A stretch of DNA of 64,000 nucleotides. Source: Burkholderia sp. Bp9143. GTDB taxonomy: Bacteria > Pseudomonadota > Gammaproteobacteria > Burkholderiales > Burkholderiaceae. Of the stretch, positions 1 through 8,627 are shown in pieces; position 1 is the first letter of the stretch; each line of letters opens with the position of its first letter. Made by a program: the position numbers and the translations under genes. Location: contig NZ_QTPO01000011.1 of the NCBI RefSeq assembly GCF_003853645.1, positions 62,001 through 126,000 on the forward strand. The letters run 5' to 3'. A model generated the notes under the pieces. That model was given only the letters and a program-made list of their open reading frames with translations. It was not told the origin of the DNA and made no database searches.

Positions 1-117
1 TTCGGCACGATGTTCGTCACGCTGCGCCGCTCGGGCGACGCGCTGCTGATCTCGAACAAGAAGATCGTGCTGAAGAACGACTATATCCGGCAGGTGCTCG
101 ACGTGTACCACGTCTGA
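1..117 (+). CDS. benB: Benzoate 1,2-dioxygenase small (beta) subunit, C-terminal end only
   Basis: Only the last 38 codons are in the window; the frame is open from base 1 and stops at 115-117. The tail (ending RQVLDVYHV) is the typical C-terminus of ring-hydroxylating dioxygenase beta subunits. This subunit supports the alpha3beta3 oxygenase that converts benzoate to its cis-diol. The identification leans on the next two genes, a benC-type reductase and a benD-type diol dehydrogenase. An anthranilate dioxygenase beta subunit would look similar, but would not need the dehydrogenase. Confidence 0.8.
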   Translation, partial: FGTMFVTLRRSGDALLISNKKIVLKNDYIRQVLDVYHV

Positions 118-156
118 CACCGATTGTTTCGACAAGTCACACAGGGAGACGATGTC

Positions 157-1179
157 ATGTCCACCTACAAGATTGCACTGAACTTCGAGGACGGGGTCAC
201 CCGCTTCATCGACTGCAAGGCCGGCGAGAAGGTGCTCGACGCCGCGTTTCGCGCGAAGATCAACCTGCCGATGGACTGCTCCGACGGCGTGTGCGGCACC
301 TGCAAGTGCCGCGCGGAAAGCGGCAGCTACGACCTCGGCGACGACTACATCGACGACGCGCTCACCGAGGACGAGAAGGACGGCGGCCTCGTGCTGACCT
401 GCCAGATGGTGCCGCAAAGCGATTGCGTGATCGCGGTGCCGACGTCGTCGGTTGCCTGCAAGACCGGGCACAGCGCGTTTGCCGCGACCGTGACGAAGGT
501 CGAGCCGCACAACGACGCGGCGATCGTGCTCGAGCTCGACGTCGACGCGGCCGCACCGGCGTTCCTGCCGGGCCAGTACGTGAACATCGGCGTGCCGGGC
601 AGCGGCCAGCACCGGTCGTACTCGTTCTCGTCCGCGCCGGGCGACACGAAGGTCGGCTTCCTGATCAAGAAGATTCCGGGCGGCGTGATGAGCACGTGGC
701 TCGAATCGGCCAAGCCCGGCGACACGCTCGAACTGAACGGGCCGCTCGGCAGCTTCTACCTGCGCGACGTGGCGCGGCCGCTACTGTTCCTCGCGGGCGG
801 CACGGGCCTCGCGCCGTTCCTGTCGATGCTCGAGGTGCTCGCGCGCAGCGGCTCGCAGCAGAAGGTGCACCTGATCTACGGCGTGACGCGCGATCTCGAC
901 CTGGTGCTGGTCGACGCGATCGAAGCGTATGCGGCGAAGCTGCCGAACTTCAGCTTTGCGACCGTCATCGCCGATGCGGCGTCGAGCCACGAACGCAAGG
1001 GCTGGGTCACGCAGCACATTCCGGCCGACGCGCTGAACGACGGCGACGTGGATGTCTACCTGTGCGGGCCGCTGCCGATGGTCGACGCGGTGCGCCAGTA
1101 CTTCGACGATCAAGGCGTGAAGCCCAACAGCTTCCACTACGAGAAGTTCACCCCGAACGTGACGGCAAAGGCGGCATGA
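157..1179 (+). CDS. benC: Benzoate 1,2-dioxygenase electron transfer component (ferredoxin-NADH reductase)
   Basis: A 340-residue one-chain reductase that passes electrons from NADH through FAD and a 2Fe-2S cluster to the BenAB oxygenase in the cytoplasm. Residues 1-100 are a plant-type ferredoxin domain with ligands C41, C46, C49 and C82. The FAD motif RSYS follows at 153-156, then a C-terminal NAD-binding domain. The ATG at 157 is chosen because AGGGAGAC (143-150) sits just upstream; an in-frame TTG at 124 has no such site. It lies 39 nt after benB and overlaps benD by 4 nt (ATGA), so it is translationally coupled. Length matches BenC/AntC reductases. Confidence 0.93.
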   Translation: MSTYKIALNFEDGVTRFIDCKAGEKVLDAAFRAKINLPMDCSDGVCGTCKCRAESGSYDLGDDYIDDALTEDEKDGGLVLTCQMVPQSDCVIAVPTSSVACKTGHSAFAATVTKVEPHNDAAIVLELDVDAAAPAFLPGQYVNIGVPGSGQHRSYSFSSAPGDTKVGFLIKKIPGGVMSTWLESAKPGDTLELNGPLGSFYLRDVARPLLFLAGGTGLAPFLSMLEVLARSGSQQKVHLIYGVTRDLDLVLVDAIEAYAAKLPNFSFATVIADAASSHERKGWVTQHIPADALNDGDVDVYLCGPLPMVDAVRQYFDDQGVKPNSFHYEKFTPNVTAKAA

Positions 1180-1952
1180 CCATGCAACGATTCTCCGGAA
1201 AGGTGGTCGTCGTCACCGGCGCGGCGCAGGGCATCGGCCGCGGCGTCGCGCTGCGCGCGGCGGCCGAGGGCGGCAAGGTGCTGTTCGTCGATCGCGCGGA
1301 CTTCGTGGCAGAGGTGGCCGCCGAGGCGCCGGGCGGCAACACGGCCGGCTTCGTCGCCGATCTCGAGACCTACGACGGCGCGCACGCGGCGATGGCGTGC
1401 GCGGTCGCGACGTTCGGCCGGATCGATGTGCTTATCAACGGCGTCGGCGGCGCGATCCGGATGCGGCCGTTCGCCGAGTTCGAGCCCGAGCAGATCGATG
1501 CCGAAATCCGCCGCTCGCTGATGCCGACGCTCTACAGTTGCCACGCGGTGCTGCCGCATCTGCTGGCCGGGGGCGGCGGCACGATCGTCAACGTGTCGTC
1601 GAACGCGACGCGCGGGATTCGCCGCGTGCCGTATTCGGCCGCGAAAGGCGGTGTGAATGCGCTGACGGCGGCGCTCGCGATGGAATACGCGGAGCATAAC
1701 ATCCGCGTGGTCGCGACCGCGCCGGGCGGCACCACGGCGCCGCCGCGCCGCGTGCCGCGCAATGCGGCCGGCGACAACGCGCAGGAACAGGCGTGGATGG
1801 CCGAGGCGGTGCGGCAGGTGACCGAGTCGACGTTCTTCAAGCGCTACGGGACCCTCGACGAACAGATCGCGCCGATCCTGTTCCTCGCCTCCGACGATGC
1901 GAGCTACATCACCGGCACGGTGCTGCCGGTCGCGGGCGGCGATACGGGCTGA
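1176..1952 (+). CDS. benD: 1,6-dihydroxycyclohexa-2,4-diene-1-carboxylate dehydrogenase (benzoate cis-diol dehydrogenase)
   Basis: A 258-residue short-chain dehydrogenase that oxidises and decarboxylates the benzoate cis-diol to catechol with NAD+. The Rossmann motif TGAAQGIG is at 14-21, followed by an NVSS catalytic-serine stretch and the YSAAK active-site tyrosine/lysine. It starts in an ATGA overlap with benC; a second in-frame ATG (1182) is two codons on. Placement directly after benB and benC identifies the substrate better than sequence alone, because the SDR family is very broad. Confidence 0.9.
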   Translation: MTMQRFSGKVVVVTGAAQGIGRGVALRAAAEGGKVLFVDRADFVAEVAAEAPGGNTAGFVADLETYDGAHAAMACAVATFGRIDVLINGVGGAIRMRPFAEFEPEQIDAEIRRSLMPTLYSCHAVLPHLLAGGGGTIVNVSSNATRGIRRVPYSAAKGGVNALTAALAMEYAEHNIRVVATAPGGTTAPPRRVPRNAAGDNAQEQAWMAEAVRQVTESTFFKRYGTLDEQIAPILFLASDDASYITGTVLPVAGGDTG

Positions 1953-2068
1953 GCGGCGCGCCTGCCGATTCGCGTGCTTCCTCTTACGTGCGCGCGCCGC
2001 AGGCAGGCGTGCGTGCCACGACCATCGAACAACCGGTCGGCGTCGACACGCCGGCCACGGAGATACTC

Positions 2069-2467
2069 ATGCCCAAGCGCGAAGCCATCATCCCCGCCGG
2101 AATGGAAGCCGTGTACGAAAAAATCGGCTATGCGCCGGCGATCAAGGTCGGCGATACCGTGTACGTGTCCGGCCAGATCGGCCGAGATGCGGCAATGCAA
2201 CTGGTGAAGAACCGCGAAGCGCAGATTGTGCAGGCGTTCGAGAACCTCAAGCGGGTGCTGGAGGCGGCCGGGGCATCGCTCGACGACGTGGTCGACCTGA
2301 CGACCTTCCATACCGACATGCGCGACCTGCCGCTGTTCATGGAGGTGCGCGACCGCTATATGCATGCGCATCCGCGGCCCGCGTGGACCGCGGTCGGCGC
2401 GCACATGCTGGGCGGTTCGCCCGGCTATATCGTCGAAATCAAGGCCGTTGCGGTGCTGGCGGGCTGA
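2069..2467 (+). CDS. RidA/YjgF-family enamine-imine deaminase-like protein
   Basis: A 132-residue member of the RidA (YjgF/YER057c/UK114) family, small trimeric cytoplasmic proteins that hydrolyse reactive enamines and imines; some relatives act in aromatic degradation pathways. Family features seen: the VYVSGQIG strand, the QAFENLKRVLEAAGASLDDVV helix region and the RPAWTAVGA loop. The ATG at 2069 fits the family N-terminus; the frame stays open upstream to 1793, but that part does not resemble RidA. It sits 116 nt after benD on the same strand. A specific role in benzoate breakdown is inferred from position only. Confidence 0.85.
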   Translation: MPKREAIIPAGMEAVYEKIGYAPAIKVGDTVYVSGQIGRDAAMQLVKNREAQIVQAFENLKRVLEAAGASLDDVVDLTTFHTDMRDLPLFMEVRDRYMHAHPRPAWTAVGAHMLGGSPGYIVEIKAVAVLAG

Positions 2468-2545
2468 TCCGTCACGCTGGTACTCAGTATTTCAAAACGA
2501 TAAATGGATCGCCCCGCAACAGCGGGTCGGTCCTGGAGACGCATC

Positions 2546-3892
2546 ATGCCCCCTTCTTCCGTTCGCTCGATTCCCGCGCTGATCGACGACGCGCCGCTCG
2601 GCGCATTGCAGATTCGCGTGCTCGCGCTGTGCGTGCTGATCGCGCTGCTCGACGGCTTCGACACGCAGGCGATCGCGTTTACCGGCCCGGCGATTCTCGC
2701 GTCGTTCCGGCTGCCGGCCGGGGCGCTCGCACCGATCCTGACCGCCGGGATCGTCGGCATGACGATCGGCGCGATGACGCTCGGCCTCGTCGGCGACCGG
2801 ATCGGCCGCCGGCCGGCGATCATGATCGGCCTTGCGCTGTTCGGCAGCGCGACGCTGGCGACGTCGTGGGCGGGCGACCCGCGCCATATTCTCGCGCTGC
2901 GCTTCGTCGCGGGGCTCGGGATGGGCGGCTGCACGCCGGTGCTGCTCGCGCTCGCGGCCGAATATTGTCCGGCCCGCCTGCGCGGCGCGGTGATGACGGG
3001 CGTGCTGCTCGGCCTGCCCGCGGGCGCGATGCTCGGCGGGCTGCTCGCCGCGCGCATGCTGCCGGTGATCGGCTGGCCGGGGATTTTCGTCGTGGGCGGC
3101 GCGGCGCCGCTCGCGGTGCTCGGCCTCGTCGCGCTGCTGCTGCCGGAGTCGCTGTTCTACCTGGCGTCGCGCGGCGATACACGCGCGCAGCAGCGGGTGC
3201 GGGCGACGCTGTCGAAGATCGTCGTGCAGGTGTTGCCGGCCGACGCGCGCCTGACCGTGCCCGAGGAGTCCACGACGAAAGCGAGCGTCGCCGCGCTGTT
3301 CCGCGCCGGCTACGCGGGCAAGACGCTCGGCATCTGGGCGATCTACCTGCTGAACTGGATCGCCTGGTTCATGCTGCTGTCGTGGCTGCCCACCGTCTTG
3401 AAGGCGGCCGGCCTGACCGCGCAGCAGGCGCCGGTCGGCACCGTGATCGTCAATGCGGTGTTCATCGTGTGCGCGATTCCGCTGTCGATCGTGCTGCCGC
3501 GCGTGAATACGCGCAACCTGCTCGGCGCGATGTTCGCGTTCGGCATCGCGATCGCGATCGGCCTCGGCTACGCCGGCACGAACTGGGCGCTCGTGTTCGC
3601 GCTGGTCGGCGCGGCGGGGTTCGGCATCGGCGGGCAGCAGATCGCGCTGAACTACCTGATCGTCGGCGCGTATCCGACCGCGCTGCGCGCGACCGCGACC
3701 GGCTGGGCGATCGGGATGGGCCGCGCGGGCGCGATCGCCGGCTCGGCCGTCGGCGGGACGTTCCTGTCGTGGGGCGGGCCGTCCGGCTTCTTCCTCGCGC
3801 TGGCCGTGCCGCTCGCGGGCGCCGCGCTTGCCACGCTCAGCCTGCGCCTGGACCGGTCCGGCGTCGAAGTCGCGCCGGCCATCACGCACTGA
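2546..3892 (+). CDS. MFS transporter, aromatic acid:H+ symporter type (BenK/PcaK-like)
   Basis: A 448-residue inner-membrane transporter with 12 hydrophobic segments. The first helix carries the LLDGFDTQAIAF motif (DGxD) and the loop between helices 2 and 3 carries the GDRIGRRPA signature, both typical of the aromatic acid/H+ symporter family. The ATG at 2546 is preferred because GGAGAC lies 7-8 nt upstream. It is the last gene on this strand in the ben block, 78 nt after the RidA gene, and most likely imports benzoate. Substrate is inferred from context. Confidence 0.85.
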   Translation: MPPSSVRSIPALIDDAPLGALQIRVLALCVLIALLDGFDTQAIAFTGPAILASFRLPAGALAPILTAGIVGMTIGAMTLGLVGDRIGRRPAIMIGLALFGSATLATSWAGDPRHILALRFVAGLGMGGCTPVLLALAAEYCPARLRGAVMTGVLLGLPAGAMLGGLLAARMLPVIGWPGIFVVGGAAPLAVLGLVALLLPESLFYLASRGDTRAQQRVRATLSKIVVQVLPADARLTVPEESTTKASVAALFRAGYAGKTLGIWAIYLLNWIAWFMLLSWLPTVLKAAGLTAQQAPVGTVIVNAVFIVCAIPLSIVLPRVNTRNLLGAMFAFGIAIAIGLGYAGTNWALVFALVGAAGFGIGGQQIALNYLIVGAYPTALRATATGWAIGMGRAGAIAGSAVGGTFLSWGGPSGFFLALAVPLAGAALATLSLRLDRSGVEVAPAITH

Positions 3893-3919
3893 GCGCGTGA
3901 ACCGTGCGGTCCGGCCCGC

Positions 3920-4861
3920 TCAGTCCTGCGCGGCCGGATCGTCGCGTTCGGCCGACGGCGGCAGATACGCCATGCCTTCCTCTTCGTAGAGGTCGTAGAT
4001 CAGCCGCAGCATCCGTTCGATGTCTTCGGACGCGTCGAGCCGACGCATGCTCATGATGATCGGCGACACGAGCCGCGCATCGTCGAGATCGTGGTACGAG
4101 ATGTCGTCGCGCTTGAGCCCATGCACGCTCTTCGGCACGATCGACACGCCTTCGCCGGCCGCGACGAGCCCGAGCGCGACCTGCAGCTCGCGCGTTTCCA
4201 GCACGCGCGCCGGCTTCAGCGCGCGATCGTGGAACGCGGACAGCACCTGGTCCGCATAGCTCGGGCGCGGCGTTTTCGGAAACACGATCAGCGTTTCGTC
4301 GAGCAGGTCGTGCAGCGACAGCGGTGTCGTCGCGGTGCATAGGCGATGGCCGAGCGGCAGCGCCGCGATCATCGGCTCCTCGCGCAACACGACGCGGCGC
4401 ACGCTCGGATCGTCCAGGCGGATGCGCCCGAAGCCGACGTCGATGCGGCCTTCCTTGAGCGCCTTGATCTGGTCCATCGTCCACATCTCGTGCAGGCTCA
4501 GTTCGACCTCCGCATGCTGCTGGCGATAGCGCCGAATGACTTTCGGCAGCATTCCGTAGAGCGTCGAGCCGACGAAGCCGACCGACAGGCTGCGCTCGAT
4601 CTTGCCGACGCGGCGCGTCATCGATTCGAGCTCGGCCGTCTGCGCGAGCAGCTGCGCCGCATGCTGATAGAAGAAGCGGCCGGTTTCGGTGAGCTTCAGC
4701 GGACGCGAATCGCGCTCGAACAACACGATGCCGAGGATCTGCTCGAGCTGCTGGATCTGCCGGCTCAGCGGCGGCTGCGCGATATGCAGCCGTTGTGCGG
4801 CGCGCGTGAAGCTGCGTTCCTCGGCGACCGCAACGAAATAGCGCAGGTGACGTAGCTCCAT
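3920..4861 (-). CDS. LysR-family regulator, BenM/CatM/CatR type
   Basis: A 313-residue LysR-type transcriptional regulator. The N-terminal helix-turn-helix (MELRHLRYFVAVAEERSFTRAAQRLHIAQPPLSRQI region, residues 1-40) has the exact wording of the CatR/BenM subgroup, whose inducers are muconate and benzoate. The effector domain covers about residues 90-295. It converges on the transporter gene (28 nt between stops), and its own start faces the porin promoter region. It is the obvious candidate regulator of the ben operon, although it is downstream of it rather than divergent from benA. No other regulator is visible nearby. Confidence 0.85.
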   Translation of the reverse strand: MELRHLRYFVAVAEERSFTRAAQRLHIAQPPLSRQIQQLEQILGIVLFERDSRPLKLTETGRFFYQHAAQLLAQTAELESMTRRVGKIERSLSVGFVGSTLYGMLPKVIRRYRQQHAEVELSLHEMWTMDQIKALKEGRIDVGFGRIRLDDPSVRRVVLREEPMIAALPLGHRLCTATTPLSLHDLLDETLIVFPKTPRPSYADQVLSAFHDRALKPARVLETRELQVALGLVAAGEGVSIVPKSVHGLKRDDISYHDLDDARLVSPIIMSMRRLDASEDIERMLRLIYDLYEEEGMAYLPPSAERDDPAAQD

Positions 4862-5064
4862 GGTCCTTGCCGTCGAGTGGGGGGCGATGCGATGCCCGGG
4901 CCGGACACTGCCGAACGAAAGGGGACGAACGATGAGTTAGTGATCCGTATTTTACTTGAGCGTGAGCGATTTCGTGCTGGATTCATAGGGTTGAAAACGC
5001 TGAATGACGTGTTGACGTTGCACCAAGGCGGGGCGAATCGCGCAGGCATACCTCACAGATATCA

Positions 5065-5081
5065 ACCGATACCCAATCGGT
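5065..5081. promoter_or_regulatory. Inverted repeat in the LysR/porin intergenic region (candidate operator)
   Basis: ACCGAT-N5-ATCGGT, perfect 6-bp arms, lies in the 519-nt region (4862-5380) between the divergent LysR gene and the porin. Dyads of this size are usual LysR-type binding sites. It is 204 nt upstream of the LysR start and 300 nt upstream of the porin start. I see no convincing gene in the rest of this spacer. Confidence 0.35.
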
Positions 5082-5380
5082 GTTGGACGCGGCTTTTTGC
5101 GGTCGATAGTATCGGCTCAAACAGGTTGCAGACCGAATAACATTCATGCAACAAGGAGACATCCCCCACCACATTCCTCAATTGCCGGAATGTCACGCAT
5201 CGCACGGCGTGCGCGGCGTCCGGTCCAGTCGTGCCTTTCATGAGTTGCACCCGCATTTCGGGGCGACGGCCCATCGTCGTCGCGGTCCCGAAGCGCCGGG
5301 GCACAAGCCGATCCGATCTATCTCGATCGATTAGTCATACATAGCAATAGACGGAATTCCCCTTCAGGTTTGGAGACAGC

Positions 5381-6517
5381 ATGAGATTTCAGCATCTCGT
5401 TGGCGGAGCGTTGCTCGCATTCGCGACGACCGGTTTTGCACAGAGCAGCGTGACGTTGTACGGCGTGCTCGATACGGGCGTCGAATACGTGTCGCACGCG
5501 AACGCCCAGGGCAAGGGCATCGTGCGTATGCCGTCGATCACCGGCGAGCTGCCGTCGCGCTGGGGGCTGCGCGGCGTGGAGGATCTGGGCGGTGGTTACA
5601 AGGCCGTGTTCGCGCTCGAGAGCGGCTTCAACGTCGCCAACGGCACGATGGGGCAGGGCGGCCGCCTGTTCGGCCGTCAAAGCTGGGTGGGAATCGAAAG
5701 CCCGTACGGCACGCTGTCGTTCGGCCGCCAGTACACGATGACGTACTACGCGGTGCTCGACTCGGACCTGCTCGGCCCGAACATCTACGGTCTGCCGTCG
5801 CTCGACGCGTACATTCCGAACGGTCGAGCGGACAACGCCGTCGCATGGCGCGGCAAGTTCGGCGGCCTGACGGCCGGCGCGATGTATTCGTTCGGCCGCG
5901 ATTCGGCCGGCACCGGCAACTCGCCGGGGCAGGGCACCTGCGCGGGCCCGACGCCCGGCGACATGACCACCTGCCGCCTGTGGTCCGCGCTGCTCAAGTA
6001 CGACGCGACGTCGTTCGGCATGGCCGCGTCGTACGAGGAGCAGCGCGGCGGCGGCGCGAGCGCGGCCGCGAACTTCTTCGACGGCGTGAAGCCGGTGCCG
6101 CTCACGTCGAACGGCGACCGCGACGACCGCGCGCAGGTCAACGGCTACGTCAATGCGTTCGGGATGAAGTTCGGCGGCGGCTGGATCGGCCGCTGGGTCG
6201 ACACGGGCGCATCGGGCGGCCCGAACCTGCATTCGAACATCTATTACCTCACCGCGAATTACTACGTGACACCAGCCTTCCTCGTCGACGGCGGCGTCTA
6301 TCACGTGAACGTATCCGGCCAGGATGCGCGCGCGACGCTGGGCGTGCTGCGCGGCACCTACTTCCTGTCGAAGCAGACGGCCGTGTACCTGCAGGGCGCG
6401 TATCTCGAGAACAGCGCGCACGCGGCATTCACGGTCAGCGCCGGCGGTGGCGGCACGACGCCCGCGCCGGGACAGAACCAGGTCGGCGTGATGGCGGGGA
6501 TTCGCCACATGTTCTGA
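5381..6517 (+). CDS. Outer-membrane porin (Gram-negative general porin, Burkholderia OmpC-like)
   Basis: A 378-residue trimeric beta-barrel porin. A signal peptide ends around GFAQ (residue 21), followed by the SSVTLYGVLDTGVEY opening strand, LSFGRQYTMTYY in the channel region, and the terminal strand VGVMAGIRHMF whose last Phe is the outer-membrane assembly signal. TTTGGAGA precedes the ATG. It lies beside the ben genes and a LysR gene, so it may help uptake of small aromatic acids, but general diffusion is as likely. Confidence 0.92.
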   Translation: MRFQHLVGGALLAFATTGFAQSSVTLYGVLDTGVEYVSHANAQGKGIVRMPSITGELPSRWGLRGVEDLGGGYKAVFALESGFNVANGTMGQGGRLFGRQSWVGIESPYGTLSFGRQYTMTYYAVLDSDLLGPNIYGLPSLDAYIPNGRADNAVAWRGKFGGLTAGAMYSFGRDSAGTGNSPGQGTCAGPTPGDMTTCRLWSALLKYDATSFGMAASYEEQRGGGASAAANFFDGVKPVPLTSNGDRDDRAQVNGYVNAFGMKFGGGWIGRWVDTGASGGPNLHSNIYYLTANYYVTPAFLVDGGVYHVNVSGQDARATLGVLRGTYFLSKQTAVYLQGAYLENSAHAAFTVSAGGGGTTPAPGQNQVGVMAGIRHMF

Positions 6518-6524
6518 GCAGCTG

Positions 6525-6700
6525 GCGGCGGACGGTCCACCACCAGTCGTGCGCGGTCACGACGATCGTGAGCGCGGGCGGACGCCGCGGCGACGCGACC
6601 GCTCCGAGCACGCGCGGCATGGACATGAGCGCGCCGGACAGCAGCACGATCGAGATTGCGTAGCCGACCGTCACGATCGCCAGCCCGCTGCCGTGATCGC
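6525..6700 (-). pseudogene. Fragment of cytochrome c oxidase subunit II (coxB-like)
   Basis: Reading the minus strand from about 6700 gives a hydrophobic helix (AIVTVGYAISIVLLSGAL) followed by ALTIVVTAHDWWWTVR. The latter matches the end of the membrane anchor and the start of the cupredoxin domain of cytochrome oxidase subunit II, where the family has ALxIxVTGHQWWWEVRY. The match stops at 6525 and there is no copper-site region. It is an internal scrap of a gene between the porin and the next fragment. Confidence 0.6.
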
Positions 6701-6718
6701 CGCCTGCCTGTTCGCGGG

Positions 6719-7099
6719 ACGGGGATGCTCGACGCGTCCGACCCGCGCGTCGCCGCGACCGTCGCCGCGATCGAGCGCGACCTGGTTGAGGACGGCTTGC
6801 CGTTCCGCTATCGCCCGCCGCGTTTCCGCGATGGTTGCGAGGGCAACGAGGGTGCGTTCGTCGCGGCTGGCTTCTGGCTCGCGCAGGTGTACCGGATGCA
6901 GGACCGGGACGACGACGCGCACGCGCTGTTCAAGCGGTTGCTGGACTTGCGCAGCGACGTCGGGCTGCTGGCCGAGGAATACGACGTGAATGCGCGGCGC
7001 ATGTGCCGGAATTTCCCGTTCACGCTCGCGCAGGTCGGGCTCGTGAACACGGCGCTCGCATTGCAGGGCGCCGAGCACGACGACGTCGAAATCGACTGA
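6719..7099 (+). pseudogene. C-terminal fragment of a glycoside hydrolase family 15 protein
   Basis: About 125 codons resembling the end of GH15 glucoamylase/trehalase-like enzymes. Recognisable parts are DPRVAATVAAIERDLV, EGAFVAAGFWLAQVY, LFKRLLDLRSDVGLLAEEYD and NFPFTLAQVGLVNTALAL. Intact family members are about 600 residues, so only about a fifth remains and the catalytic domain is missing. The frame opens abruptly after the coxB fragment with no ribosome site. It cannot be a working enzyme. Confidence 0.7.
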
Positions 7100-7112
7100 T
7101 GCACCGGATCGC

Positions 7113-7199
7113 CTGGAGGGCGCGCGCCACACCGGCGACGCCGATCGCGATTTCGTGTCGCACATGGCGCCGCACCACCAGGGCGCGATCGACACCGCG
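7113..7199 (+). pseudogene. Fragment of a DUF305 protein
   Basis: A 29-codon stretch reads GDADRDFVSHMAPHHQGAIDTA, the diagnostic DFVxxMxPHHQGAIDMA motif of DUF305 proteins, which are often found near copper and cytochrome genes. Nothing of the family is seen before or after, and there is no start or ribosome site. It follows the GH15 fragment by 14 nt. Confidence 0.6.
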
Positions 7200-7381
7200 T
7201 TTCCGCTTTCCGGGCCTCGGCCTGTTTTCGCAACTAACGGTCTTTCGCGTTGCCGCCACGCGACACGGATGCGTGAGCGTGGCGTCGCCCCGCATCGCCT
7301 TGACGCCGAACCATGAAAGCGTCTGCAGTGAGGCGGACGGGCCCTGTACCGCGCGGTTCGCGCGCGTTCGACAAGCCTGGC

Positions 7382-7564
7382 ATGCAGTGCGGCGTGCGGA
7401 ATCTCGCCGGGCTCCTGATGGCGCTGTCGCGCATTCCGCCCGAGCAGTTCGGCAAGGCCGTGTTCGCGGCCGCCGACGCGATGCATCACATCGGCGCGTG
7501 GAAGCCGTCCGAGCACGAACACGTCGCGCCCGGCGTGCGCGGCGCGTACCGGCTGTTGCACGAC
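7382..7564 (+). pseudogene. Fragment resembling a DUF1641 protein
   Basis: About 61 codons (RNLAGLLMALSRIPPEQF, then GVRGAYRLLHD) look like the C-terminal half of DUF1641 proteins. The family match ends at 7564; the open frame then continues as antisense of the next gene. There is no plausible start. I recall the family wording from memory, so the assignment is tentative, but the truncated nature is clear. Confidence 0.45.
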
Positions 7565-7576
7565 GCGGTATCGTAC

Positions 7577-8131
7577 CTACCGGCGCACTCGCGAAAACAG
7601 CAGCGAATCGGCGTCGTTGAAGCGGATCGGCACCGGATCGGCATACCCGGCCTTCTCCGCGACGCGGATCGACGCGATGTTGGTCGGCGCGATCAGGCAC
7701 ACGCTGCGTTCGAACCGGTTCTGCGCATCGAGCCAACCGAGCGCATGCGACAGCGCCTCGGTCGCATAGCCCTTGCCGTGCGCCCAGCTCGCGAGCGCCC
7801 AGCCGGCTTCCGGCACGCCGCGAATCGACGGCGCGACCGCGCGGTGGAAGTCGGCGAAGCCGAGATCACCGACGTAGCGGCCCGATGCCTTCTCGCGAAT
7901 CGCCCAGTAGCCGTAGCCGAGCAGCGGCCACAGCCCGCGATACGCGAGCAGCCGCATCCACGAGTCGCGCGGCGCCGATGGCTGGCCGTTGAAGATGTGC
8001 GCGACGACGGTCGGCTCGGCCCACATCGCGGCGAGCGCGTCGAAGTCGCCGAGCGGATGGCCTTCGAGGATCAGGCGCGGGGTGTCGAGCACGGGCGGGG
8101 ACGTGACGGGCGGCAGGGCGCTGGATGTCAT
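7577..8131 (-). CDS. GNAT-family N-acetyltransferase (RimJ/RimL-like)
   Basis: A 184-residue acetyltransferase of the Acetyltransf_3 type. Seen: an opening DTPRLILEGHPLGDFDALAAMW, then GYWAIREKASGRYVGDLGF, the acetyl-CoA-binding helix around SWAHGKGYATEALSHALGW, and ASIRVAEKAGYADP. Such enzymes acetylate protein N-termini or small molecules from acetyl-CoA. The start is uncertain: ATG 8131 has a weak GGAA upstream, and ATG 8143 is in frame four codons earlier. It lies alone, convergent with the gene fragments. Confidence 0.8.
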   Translation of the reverse strand: MTSSALPPVTSPPVLDTPRLILEGHPLGDFDALAAMWAEPTVVAHIFNGQPSAPRDSWMRLLAYRGLWPLLGYGYWAIREKASGRYVGDLGFADFHRAVAPSIRGVPEAGWALASWAHGKGYATEALSHALGWLDAQNRFERSVCLIAPTNIASIRVAEKAGYADPVPIRFNDADSLLFSRVRR

Positions 8132-8340
8132 CGGGCGTTCCATGAGGAAGGGAAGGCGAAGGCGGCGTCGTGCGCCGCGTTCGGGCCCCGTACGATACCG
8201 CGGAAACCTCGGCGCGGCCGCAAATCCCCGCCTGCAGCGGGGCATGCGATCGCATCGCCCGGATGGCCGGCTGCGGATTGCTTCATGGAGGACGTCGACA
8301 CGCCCGCGTGCCTCCCATGAAGCGGCGGTGGCGGCGATGC

Positions 8341-8562
8341 CTACTTGCGGCTCTTCAGGAAGTTGCGTCCGTGCGCCGTGATCGACGCGCCGGAGCGGCC
8401 ATTCGTGGCATGGCTGACGAAGCCCGCGCCGACGAGTTCCTGCGCGACCGACCAGCCGAGCGCCGGCGCATCGCGGCCGTAGCGCACATCGGCGAGGCGC
8501 TCGAGCGCCCAGATCGCGGAGGCCGACAGGTTGGGGGTGTTGGACGTGACGTTGTCGTTCAT
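8341..8562 (-). CDS. Small unknown protein, possible winged-helix fold
   Basis: A 73-residue protein with no name I recognise. After a polar N-terminus (16 residues) it has a helix (SAIWALERLADVRYG), a second helix (SVAQELVGAGFVSH) and a strand-turn (GASITAHGRNFLK). This pattern resembles small DNA-binding winged helices, where the GLV/GFV-xx-xxxxxx-TxxGRxxL segment is common. The ATG at 8562 follows GAGGAAGC, a good ribosome site. It is 65 nt downstream of the HPr-like gene on the same strand, so the two may be one transcript. Confidence 0.6.
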   Translation of the reverse strand: MNDNVTSNTPNLSASAIWALERLADVRYGRDAPALGWSVAQELVGAGFVSHATNGRSGASITAHGRNFLKSRK

Positions 8563-8627
8563 CGCTTCCTCGGAGAGTGGTGATTCAGGGTGAACGGCAC
8601 GAGGCCGTGGGATCGGGCGACGCAGCG

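Noticed and set aside
291..1175. Long open frame overlapping benC, upstream of the benD start
   Set aside because: It reads as Arg/Ala-rich shadow peptide in a high-GC region; benC in the other frame has clear domains.
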